Below are positions 55,213-64,000 of a DNA stretch of 64,000 nucleotides, one piece after another. Both the position numbers and the translations under genes were made by a program. Position 1 is the first letter of the stretch. Each line of letters starts with the position of its first letter. The stretch lies in NCBI GenBank assembly GCA_031308135.1, contig JAHLJT010000631.1, positions 210,164,731-210,228,730 on the forward strand. The letters are read 5' to 3'. The notes under the pieces were generated by a model that saw nothing but the letters and a program-made list of their open reading frames with translations, did no database searches and was not told the origin of the DNA. Origin of the DNA: Acheta domesticus (taxonomy: Eukaryota; Arthropoda; Insecta; Orthoptera; Gryllidae).

Positions 55213-55400
55213 CACCGCCGCGTGTGCGTCGCCGCGCTGCCTCCGCCGCGCTTACGACCTCCGCGCCCCGCCCCACCGCGCCACGCCGCGCTCCTCTCCT
55301 CAGCCCAGTGACGCCGCCGCCGCCGCCCCCGCCGCGCGCGGCAAAGGAGGTCTTCTGCGAACGTGTCCCGCGCGCCGCGGAAATAATTGCGACATTCTCG
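55213..55400 (-). promoter_or_regulatory. GC-rich 5' leader and probable promoter of the ITIH-like gene
   Basis: Upstream of the start codon is a CpG-dense segment with GGGGCGGGGC boxes (minus sense, near 55264-55274) and a (GGC)n run at about 55312-55328. A TCACTG close to the arthropod initiator pattern lies at 55307-55312 (minus sense). I see no TATA box at the right distance. GC content falls sharply beyond 55400. The transcription start is an inference. Confidence 0.5.
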
Positions 55401-55620
55401 ATGTGTGAAGGGTCGCTTGCAAAAGTCGAGAGGTCGCCTGCGATTGAGTTGTGGGAAATACGATTGTTATCGTTATTCTAAGGAAAGAGGCGAACTGTTA
55501 TTGAAAATGGTTTCTTGCATCTTTAATGAAAACAAGTTCGCTCATAAGGATTTTTATATCTTAGAACAATATCTAGTTGGTTGTCCGGAGACGCCACATC
55601 CTATACTGCGATTTTTTCTA
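55401..55620. other. 5' flank of the ITIH-like gene
   Basis: Ordinary sequence between the GC-rich promoter and a palindromic MITE; no element recognised. Confidence 0.4.
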
Positions 55621-55811
55621 TCTCTCAAGCCCCAAATGCCACGATGGAATATCACACGGCATTTCGCGTCTTTCTCGGTCGTGCCGCTGGAAGTCGCATG
55701 ATCGCAAGTAATGCTTGATACGGTCGCGATCATGTGATATCTGGTGGCACGACTGAGAAAGACGCGAAATACCGTGACATATTCCATGGTGAAAACGGGC
55801 CTTGAGAGGCA
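55621..55811. mobile_element. Palindromic MITE, ~190 bp
   Basis: Inverted arms: CTCTCAAG, ATGGAATAT, ACGG-ATTTCGCGTCTTTC and TCGGTCGTGCC on the left mirror the right arm. The centre is GCATGATCGCAAGTAATGCT. A related core occurs in the element at 62524-62672. It lies about 200-400 bases upstream of the GC-rich promoter. Confidence 0.75.
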
Positions 55812-56489
55812 AGTTAGAAAAATCGCATTATAGAGTGGTAGAAATAAATAGGAAGCAACAAATCACTTCCACACATGGCTTGAGTGTCAATTTTAGCAAA
55901 GTTTATGCATTAACGAAACAGTTTTTGGTTTTTCCTGTATGGTGTAATAAAAAAAATAGGTGTACGTTTACTGCTGAGTCGGAGATGAAACTGAAAAGCT
56001 TCAAGAAGGGTCGCGCTGCTGGCGGAGCAGAGTGTTTAGTCTGCAAATCCGGAATGTACGAATCTGTTACTAGCTACTGTTTTTATATGTCCTGCCTTTG
56101 TCATGCATTTAAAACTCATTCGTCCCTCTTTACACCCATTTTCATTTGGTAACCGTAGCCTAAACGGATTAAGAGACTAAAAGATACGGTAATGTCTGGG
56201 CTATTTTGGAGCACCACTAAATAGTTACCCTTTATATCTCAGAAACGGGAAATCGGAATACACATAACAAGTAAAGCTGGAGCAATAGCGAGTTGCTGTG
56301 AGATTTTAACTGCGAGGCTTTTTTTTTAAAAAAAAACAGAATTTTACTGGGAATATTCATTAAACGCTAAATAAAACTCTAATCTGTAACTTATTTTGGC
56401 AGTAGATTATTTGAAGCTCATACTGAGTTAGTCAAACATTCTTGAAAAATAATATTATTTTCTGTTCTTGGATCGTGTACAGCGAATTG
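55812..56489. other. 5' flanking sequence, no feature recognised
   Basis: An open frame (55802-56152, plus) has Cys-rich C-terminal residues but no domain I can assign. A GGAGCACCACTAAATAG string at 56210 may be a worn right end of the TCCG family. Confidence 0.35.
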
Positions 56490-57016
56490 CCATTGATTGA
56501 TTTTTAGTGTTTCCGGAGGCACTATCTACAATGTCCATTAGCACCGTCAATGTAGTGCTTTGTACTCCTTGGGAGGTGGCGGTATTCTTCCATATCGTAA
56601 ATCCGGCGTCCACCTACGCTTCGATTTGCAGTGTTTCACTTCCAGGTATCTTTCCCTTCTTGGCAAATCCCCAGCTAAGACATGATCTACGCTTCAATCT
56701 GGTCTCCCGTCATGTGTGATGGAGTCGGGCTCTTCAGATTGAGTGTGTATAAGAGCAGAGGCGGGGACAATAATGAGGAAGGAAAGATCGCGCGCGGTCC
56801 GTTTGTTAAGACACCGTTCCGGTATTTATCGGAGAAACCAAGAGAATTTACCGGACAAGAGCAGGCGACAGGTGGAATTTTCCCCGAAACTAGCTAAATT
56901 CGACGGAGATATGAAACTAGAAACGAACATCCACCCGCAGGACTCGAACACTAGGACCTCCTGGTCAGTGACGCTGAAAACAACGGAAATGATGCCACTG
57001 AGCTACCGCAACCTGT
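56490..57016 (-). mobile_element. tRNA-derived SINE with best-preserved tRNA head
   Basis: The minus-sense head at about 57013 reads GTTGCGGTAGCTCAGTGGCA, a textbook A-box (TAGCTCAGTGG). The B-box region at about 56955-56940 is AGTGTTCGAGTCCTGC. The body and the tail (GTGCCTCCGGAAACACTAAA at 56505-56524) match the family. This copy shows that the family derives from a tRNA gene. Confidence 0.85.
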
Positions 57017-57428
57017 ACAATATGGCGTTTAAAAATACAATAAAAGTTTCATTTCCATTGCGAAGTTAGAATTTTTCAACATTACAAACATACAATTGTT
57101 TCAAATGTCTCGTGCGAACAATATGTATAACTTACAGCCTTCTGTCTGATTAACAATTACGACAAATTAAATAATTGATAGAGGTGCATAAATGGTTTAC
57201 GAAAATTGGAATAGTTTGAAAAACCATGGAGATTAATGACAATTTTGCAAAAATCAATTTAACTAAATTCTCTAAAAAAATGACTCTCAATTCTACCTTA
57301 GCCACATTGAAAATTACCAATTAACAATTCTACTTAACGAAAAATAAGTAAAAAATGTATACAAGCGTTACAAATCTTAAGCACATTGACAACATACATT
57401 AACAATAATGTATGTAGTTCATTATATA
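57017..57428. other. Intergenic AT-rich sequence
   Basis: No feature recognised. Confidence 0.4.
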
Positions 57429-58395
57429 TGAAGTTCATTCAATAATTAGAGACAAATTGGTCTGCAAAAAGAACAGTGGGTAGGACAAGTTTGGTAATTT
57501 TAGGACTTTAAGTTGGCATCATTGGGATGAGCTCTGACCATCTGGAGGATCAGCATTGTCGTGTTCATAACCTCAAAATTAAGTTGAGCGATGGCGAGTC
57601 CACTTGAAAATTCCACATTGATTGAACAACGTGCTGCAATTCGTATTGATCTTGCTGAAGGTGACAAAAAAGGTGACAGGTATATGTTCTAGAATGATGA
57701 AAGTGTATGCTGAAAGTTGTAAGAACTGCGAACATTTTTACAATTGGGTAGAACAGGTCTGGAAAAAGAACAGTGGTCGAAGCTCAGTGACTGACAAACA
57801 TTCTTCTGGCCGCCTCAGCAAGAAAAGTCATGTTGACTGAAATCGGGGACGCTGTATATGCGTTTTTTTGTTGGTTTTTTTTTTTTTTTTTGTAATTATC
57901 ATGAAGAACAGTCTTTAGTAAACAGCCAATATTGTTTAGATATGTTTTTGAAGAAAGTGAAGCCAGTCATACGAGATAAACGTCGTGGATCTCAGAGAAG
58001 AGGTGTGATTCTCCAGCAAAACAACGCACGTCCTCACACTACTCAACAAAGCCGTGTAACCATTGACAAAATGGATTGGGAGGTTCTGCCTCATCCCCCT
58101 TACAGCCTCAATTTAGCACCAAGTGATTTCCATTTGTTTGGTCCACTGAAGGAAGCATTACGTTGGAAGAAGTCCCAGGATAACGAGCTTGTCAAAAAAA
58201 ATTGTGGGAAATTGGTTCAAACACCAAGATAAAGAGTTCTTTGCAGACGTTATAAAAAAGCTGGTAACCCTTTGGAAACAAGTGTATAAATGGTTGGTGA
58301 GGAATGTATTAAAAAGTGGAAGAAGTCCTGTTTTGTAAAAATGAACATTTATTTCTCCAGACCAATTTGTCTCTTTAATTATTGAATGCCCTTCG
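57429..58395 (+). mobile_element. mariner element, 967 bp, internally deleted
   Basis: Inverted ends: left TGAAGTTCATTCAATAATTA then GAGACAAATTGGTCTG; right, as reverse complement, CGAAGGGCATTCAATAATTA then AAGAGACAAATTGG. TA duplications lie at 57427-57428 and 58396-58397. A full mariner is about 1.3 kb, so about a quarter is missing. Confidence 0.88.
57591..58250 (+). pseudogene. mariner transposase remnant
   Basis: The frame from the ATG at 57591 (MASPLENSTLIEQRAAIRID) shifts to the frame carrying KVYAESCKNCEHFYNWV, GRSSVTDKHSSGRLS and a stop. A T-run at about 57873-57890 marks disrupted sequence. The C-terminal part reads RRGVILQQNNARPHTTQQSR, then MDWEVLPHPPYS and LAPSDFHLFGPLKEAL. In the mariner catalytic triad, the Asp of the usual DNARPH box is Asn here (QNNARPH). 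The first catalytic Asp region is deleted. Confidence 0.88.
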
Positions 58396-58397
58396 TA

Positions 58398-59034
58398 TTT
58401 ATACTAACAATGTTAAAAGACCCTGCTAACACTCTTTTGCTGAGATTTTTCCTCGTCGGTCATCTTCTGCGCAATTCTACACTTTCCCTCTTTAAGGATC
58501 AACAGTCGTCTGATATCATCACTTCGAAATATCTGCCCTGATAACGTTTTTCCATCTCTTTCAGGTCTTGATGAAACTTCTCTCCGTGATCATTACTGAA
58601 ATCCCCCAGATTATAGAAGAAATAAAAGTGATTGTGGAAAAAATGAAATTTGATGCTCATGTTACATCCTAAATTATCATTCCATCCACCGTTGATTTGA
58701 AATCTGTATGTTTTTTATTTCCTTAAAAATTGACAAATAGTTTTGAAATCTGACTAGGGCAGTCTTTTTTCATCACTCATTATGGTTTAAAAGTGTTCAT
58801 TTTTCACCAGATTTCTAATCTGAGATCCAACAATGATACTTTAAGCTTGGCGACTGAAAGAAAAGGAAATTTTTAGTAATATATTTAAAGCACTCTCCAT
58901 TCTTATTCAGAACCTTAACAAACTTTCATGGCGCTTCAGTTAAACGCAATTCCCAATGCACTTGAGCTTCATTGTTGCCGTGTGCCGTGGGGCGAGGTCG
59001 AGGAGAACAGGAGGAGTAGGCGGCGCAAGTTGAT
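58398..59034. other. Intergenic sequence, no feature recognised
   Basis: A short GC-rich piece at 58970-59030 precedes the polypurine tract. Confidence 0.4.
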
Positions 59035-59705
59035 GAGAGGAAAGGGAAAAAGAGAAAGAGGGACAAAGCACTGAGGGAAAAGGAAGATGGGGAAATGAAA
59101 AAGGGAAAGAGAGAGGGAAAATAGAGAGGAAGGGAAAATAGAGAAAGAGAAGGAAAATAGAGTAAGAGGAGGAAATAGAGAAAGGCGAGGAAAATAAAGC
59201 GAAAGGGAAAACAGAGAGAGGGGGAAAATAGAGAGAGGCAAAACAGCGGGAAAAGACAGAGAGAGGGAAAAGAGAGAGAATGGGAGAAAAGAGACACAGA
59301 GGGGGGAAAGAGACAGAGGGGGAAAACAGACACAGAGGGGAAGAAGAAACAGAAGGGAAGAAGAGGCATACATGGGAAGAAAAGACACAGAGCGGAAATG
59401 AGACACAGAGGGGAAAAGAGACTCAGAGGAGGAAAAGAGACACAGAGGAGGGAAAGAGACATAGAGGGGGAAAAGAGACACAGAGGGGGAAACGAGACAC
59501 AAAAGGGGAAAAGAGACAGATGGGGAAAAGATACACTGAGGAGGAAAAGAGACACAGAGGGGAAAAGAGACACGGAGATGGAAAAAGAGAAACAGAGAGT
59601 GGGGAAAATGAGAGAGGGGGAAAGGCAGAGGGGAAGAGAGGGGGAAAAGTGAGTGGGTAAAAGAGGGAGGGGAAAAGAAAGTGGGGAAAGAAAGAGAGAG
59701 GGGAA
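59035..59705. repeat. 670-base polypurine tract (purines on plus strand)
   Basis: Almost uninterrupted A/G sequence, with GAGGGGAAAAGAGACACAGA as a recurring ~20-base theme; the only frequent pyrimidines are in GACACAGAG. Charged open frames on the plus strand and Ser/Phe/Leu/Pro open frames on the minus strand are composition artefacts. Confidence 0.92.
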
Positions 59706-60010
59706 TATTTCCTCAATTATTTCTTCTGCGGCAGCAACACTGTGTAACCCAACGACTTCTTGAGCAATTTCTATGGGAAGTTTTAGAACATCCGATATAC
59801 AGCCCAGATTAAGCACCAAGCGATTTCCATTTCTTTCCGGATCTGAAAAAGTGACTAGGAGGGCAGAGCTTCCAGAGTACAGAGGAACTTCAAAACATTG
59901 TCAAGGACCATCTCAACTCACTGGCGGCAACATTCTACGCAGAGAGGATTGGAAAGCTCGTCTGATAGATATGACAAATCCCTGAATCTTCACGGTGACT
60001 ATGTCGAAAA
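59706..60010 (+). pseudogene. Third mariner transposase fragment (C-terminal end)
   Basis: The plus strand reads FLWEVLEHPIYSPD, stop, APSDFHFFPDLKK, then QSFQSTEELQNIVKDHLNSL and FYAERIGKLV, ending with SLNLHGDYVEK. This is the last third of a mariner transposase of a different subfamily from the other two. The 5' part is replaced by the polypurine tract. Confidence 0.85.
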
Positions 60011-60334
60011 GTAACCATAATTGTATGTAACATTTGGTAATAAATTCATTTTGTTATTTACATTTGTCTTGTTTTTATGAGCTATCGAAGGTTGAAAAAA
60101 AACACCCTTCTTATATCTTACACCGCGACCCAGGCCGATCGTGCGGACAAGCGAGGAACTAGCCTCGAATTGGCTTCAGAAAATTTGTCCCAAAGGCGGC
60201 TAGTTAACACACCTGTATACCTTAAACCGTGGTTGATCGCTTCTAGTTTGAAATGGACGTTTTCAAATAATAGCTAAGATGTTAGTAGGGCAGAAAGTGC
60301 AATCTTTCAATTCTACGTAGCTGCTTCCAATACT

Positions 60335-60371
60335 ACGGGAAAGTATGTGCTGTTGTAGCACCACTAGTTTA
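60335..60371 (+). repeat. TCCG-family right-end fragment
   Basis: ACGGGAAAGTATGTGCTGTT then GTAGCACCACTAGTT. Here the terminal hairpin GTGCT-GTTGT-AGCAC is perfect. Confidence 0.5.
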
Positions 60372-60539
60372 ATTTTCAGCATCTAGCACAAGAGGACGGT
60401 GAAAAATTACATTCATTATGCACCTCTACAACAACGTCACTTTAATTGCAACGTATATGGTGTGATAACAGTTTATCACAATCTCGACCATACACTATAC
60501 CAGCTTCATATAGGTGTACTATATTTAACATGATACACA

Positions 60540-61560
60540 CAACATGGTTCGTCCTGGAAAACGAAATACCGTGAAACTGGTCACAGAGAGGTTTGTATGA
60601 CCTTACGTGAAACGGGATTGTACTGCTTGGACCAGAGCATGTCAAATATGCCAAGTAATAAGATTGTACGACATATTCATGCCCCACCTACACCATTTCT
60701 AACCGGAAAACATCGTTTATCCCATGAACATGTGGATATTATAGGGCCACTTCCTGTATCATCGACGGATTTTCTCGTTGGCCAGAATTTATTGCATTAA
60801 AAATCATCTCCTCTGAGAAAATAGCACACAGATTGTGACGTACAAAACATGGCAGGAACCCACAAGACTGAGCTAGCACGGTAAAGGGCTAATCAACAAA
60901 TTTTACTGGTTCCGTTAATTACTTGGAATTGTTTCCTGGCGCCCAATTTTCATGTCAGTTTGTTTAGTAAAATGTTTCAACATTTATTCAAAATTGGATT
61001 TCACGGTTCGGTATCCCGCAGATTGTCACTACAGGTCAAGATCGAACATTTGAATCCCAATTTTTCAAACAGTTATGCAGGTTATTTGGGAAACAGCACA
61101 ACCATACAACTGCATGGCACCCACAATCCAATGATCTAGTGGAAAGGTTCAATAGAACATTGAAGTCAACGATTCGATGCGCTGTCACTTCTACTTCTTG
61201 GTATACGCAGCTACCAATTATATTATTGGCACTTCCAAGCATGTTTAAAACTGAATTAAATGCATCATGCGCAGAAATTGTTTACGGACAAACGTTATGC
61301 CTGCGGTATGATTTTTTAATAGTATAAAAACAGTTCAGATTCAACTAAACTTCATGATACCATTGTATTATTACGTGATATTTTACAAGATGTCAACCCC
61401 CGTAAGAGCAAAGAAACTGACTCAAAGGAATATTTTGTATTTAAAGACTTATTCACTTCTTCACAGTTCATCTTCGAAATGAAGTTCCATCGTCGAAGCT
61501 ACACCCTCCCTATTCAGGACCATATCTGGTTATCTGTATGAATTAAAGTTGATTCGTTGG
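60540..61560 (+). pseudogene. Ty3/gypsy integrase remnant
   Basis: About 60590-60800: RDCTAWTRACQICQ (zinc-binding Cys pair), then in another frame HEHVDIIGPLPVS, which carries the first catalytic Asp. At 60985-61330: WISRFGIPQIVTTGQDRTFE, where the usual TDQG Asp is altered, followed by TTAWHPQSNDLVERFNRTLK with the catalytic Glu. Near 61490 HRRSYTLPIQDHIW recalls the region after integrase. There are several stops and frame changes and no LTRs. It is inactive. Confidence 0.8.
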
Positions 61561-62523
61561 ATGTTAATGCATTCTTTGACAGATGCAAGCCCGCTTATTT
61601 TATGAAAGAACCATAAATCTACGTGGTATCTATTATATGTGAACATATAAAATGTTTATTAGTTACATATTTTTCAGAAATCCAGGTTGACGCACTATGC
61701 GGAGCTGAAAAAGTCGATGTCTTAAGTTTCTAACAAGGGTACAACAAGTTTGTAATACTGCATGATTAAAATTGCATATTGCATGTTAATATTGCATGAT
61801 TAAAATAATCTAATATAAAAGTTCTTGAGTTTTGTTGAAACTAAAACGAGACTTCAATTATTAACAAATATAATTCGGTATTTATGTGACTTACAACTTA
61901 ACCTTATTTATCGAGTATTTAGTTATTTAAAATTATTAACAAATTTATAAATTCCATCAATGCATTAAAGCATTTTTTCTTTCATAAAATGAAAAATAAG
62001 TGCGTAAAGTTTAATATATGGTGAATGTTAATTTGAAAATGTATCTGTAGAGCTCAGTAATAATGTTTTTCACGATCTATACAAACAATGGATGTGATGT
62101 CCGTTCTACGACTACACTTTTCACATTCTCTGGATGCTGCGGTTTAAATTCCTCGGACAAATTTCACGTCCCGTTAGTTCTCTTTCTTGCTTCTAGTGTT
62201 TCTTGTTTTTGCTCTGAATGCAAATATTGTATTATTTTCGGTATCAACTCTCGCGACAATCCTGGTAGAATTTATTTCATAATAGACCAAGGGCGAAAAC
62301 GATCCAAACTTACGTCTGCAATTCTGGGTGTTGTTTCCTCGAAATTTCAGTAATGCTTTATTCTTCTGAAAGTTGATCGTGCCTACTTCGAATGGATCAC
62401 CGGAAATGGAGATTATCGCAAGGGATCCGTGGGCATTGTGCCGATCGGCTCTGCTAGTCAACGCGGGTTGACCCTATTTCCTCGCTATACTTAGGTTTTT
62501 CCATAGTGTGGGTTCTCTGTGGG
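61561..62523. other. Intergenic AT-rich sequence, no feature recognised
   Basis: Short open frames only. Confidence 0.4.
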
Positions 62524-62672
62524 TTTTTCTTTCTTGGCCACGGTGGGGTGTCAAAAAAATTGAATATTTCAGGGTATTTAGCGACGTTCTCGGTTGTGCC
62601 GCTCGATGTCGCATGGTAATAACGAGAGATATTCCATTTTATTGACACCCCACCGTGGCCAAGAAAGAAAAA
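62524..62672. mobile_element. 149-bp MITE with perfect 31-bp TIRs
   Basis: 62524-62554 (TTTTTCTTTCTTGGCCACGG onward) is the exact reverse complement of 62642-62672. The interior shares TCTCGGTTGTGCCGCTCGAT and GTCGCATG with the MITE at 55621. Confidence 0.88.
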
Positions 62673-64000
62673 CTGAAGTATAGACGCCGGAATGAGTTCG
62701 CCAATGCCATAGAGTACATCCTTAGTCTACGCCAATGCACTCCCTTCCCGCGAGGGAGAACTGCACAACGGTACGCAAAGAATTACTTTCTTTAGAATAC
62801 TTTCTTTAACTTAATATAAACGTTCTCTGTATTATTAGGTGCTTTATACTTTCATTGTATTGTAATGTCGTTAGCACGTACATCAAACACTCTCAAAAAG
62901 CCAAAATAATAAATTCTTTCGAACTTGCAATAGCTACCAGTCGATCACAATGGAACGGATTCGAATAGTCATTCTCGCGCACTCACGGACCGATCCGACT
63001 TTTCACGAGGCATGGCGAAGTCGAGCGCCTGCACCTTCTGAGAGCGAAGCTTCGCTGACGTCGAGACGTATCTACACATCGTTTTGAAAACATCGATTGT
63101 TACGGTTCAACCACTACTACTTACCTCAGAATCTGAGTTAACAGTTTTGCTCTGGCCATAAGCAACGAATATTTTAAATATAGAAAGGATTTTTCTGTGC
63201 TTTGCGTAGGGAAATGACTCATTCCCTTCATTCCATGGAATGCACGCCACTGATTGTAGCCCTGATAAATGCTAAATAAATGGCCGAAACGTCGGCAATG
63301 TAAAGCGTTCTCTTTTCATTGACCCAAACTCAAGAACCAATACACATACCACAAATTATGCTTCTAAAAACTAGTATTGTTTAATTTGAAAGGAGTATTA
63401 CTACTGTGGAAAACGGAACATCCTTCTGAACGTTTTCATAATTAAATAAAAATTTATATACACGTTCTATACCAAGATCCCAGCTTCTCATGAAGGAAAC
63501 TCACTCCTGCTACCCCTTCCTTTGAAAGTTGTCAATCATGGGAATGTGTTCACCAAAACAATCTGAACGTCAATCGCATGCCCCTTTGTCTAATGGCCCA
63601 ACCCTATGATGTTTTTTCGTCAGTTCAGTGCAGGTACTCTATGCTGTTCCATGCTTAAGAACAGCGTTCGAAATGCCGAAACGAAAATGTCTTAATGTTA
63701 CAGAAAAAGCAATATTAATTTCATGTTCCTGTTAATAAATATGTGGTATGAATTATTAAAACATTCGTTTATTTTTGAATGTTTGAACTTTTCATCTTAC
63801 CTATTTTTCCAAACTTGTTTTAATAGCATTTGTTAAAATTTCATAATTATTTCTGTATTTTGAAGTTTCTACGTATATCAAATATTATTGAAGGAACCAT
63901 CAGATTCGATATGCAGAGGTCAGATTACAATATTTATTAATTTTGTAGTAAGGACATTTTTTATTATAAAAATTTAACTAAAAATTTTAATTTTTAATCT
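62673..64000. other. Intergenic sequence, right edge
   Basis: A GGCCGAAACGTCGGC string at about 63281 recalls the 3' end of hammerhead ribozymes found in retroelements (see findings). Otherwise AT-rich, with no gene or repeat recognised. Confidence 0.4.

Noticed and set aside
55802..56152. 116-codon plus-strand open frame with Cys-rich end
   Set aside because: No recognisable domain, ordinary AT-rich composition unlike the host exons, and no supporting splice or promoter signals.
58926..59819. 297-codon minus-strand open frame rich in Ser, Phe, Leu and Pro, and charged plus-strand frames
   Set aside because: They are direct translations of the polypurine/polypyrimidine tract in multiple frames.

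Overview
This is a eukaryotic window, most likely from an insect with a large, AT-rich and repeat-rich genome. The evidence is a multi-exon gene with GT-AG introns of 72 bases to 26 kb, plus insect-type transposons: copia, R4/Dong-type LINE, mariner, hAT and piggyBac ends, and tRNA-derived SINEs. I cannot name the species.

One host gene dominates. On the minus strand, twelve exons running from 55212 down to 38 join in consistent phase. They encode at least 796 residues of a secreted inter-alpha-trypsin inhibitor heavy chain (ITIH)-like protein: signal peptide, VIT domain, vWA domain with a complete MIDAS metal site, and an ITIH-type region after vWA. The gene runs off the left edge, so its C-terminus is missing. 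Its exons are GC-rich and its introns are mostly AT-rich. I found no other host gene and no credible RNA gene.

Layout: 1-7.9 kb holds the two leftmost exons and, between them, a decayed R4/Dong-type LINE (2.85-6.45 kb) next to a truncated sister copy, both set in (TAA)n tracts. Exons 10, 9 and 8 lie at 9.1, 11.3 and 13.4 kb, separated by a minisatellite, a LINE tail and a SINE. A mariner derivative (15.04-15.67 kb) is followed by a 43-bp-monomer satellite (16.2-24.2 kb), split by a rearranged 4.8-kb copia element. Exons 7 to 2 sit at 24.2-29.1 kb. Intron 1 (29.1-55.1 kb) contains two hAT-like elements, a piggyBac derivative, SINEs, a GC-rich island and several copies of an unclassified TCCG-containing repeat. 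The 5' end lies in GC-rich DNA at 55.1-55.4 kb, next to a long foldback element that carries a diverged copy of it. The 5' flank (55.4-64 kb) has MITEs, two mariner remnants, a 670-base polypurine tract and a Ty3/gypsy integrase relic.

The observations most worth following are: the foldback element whose loop matches the gene's own 5' region; the copia copy with an inverted piece of its own 3' end near its 5' end; tandem arrays that start within a few bases of three splice sites; and the TCCG repeat family, which has a constant CACTAG terminus and internal ~305-bp tandem units.
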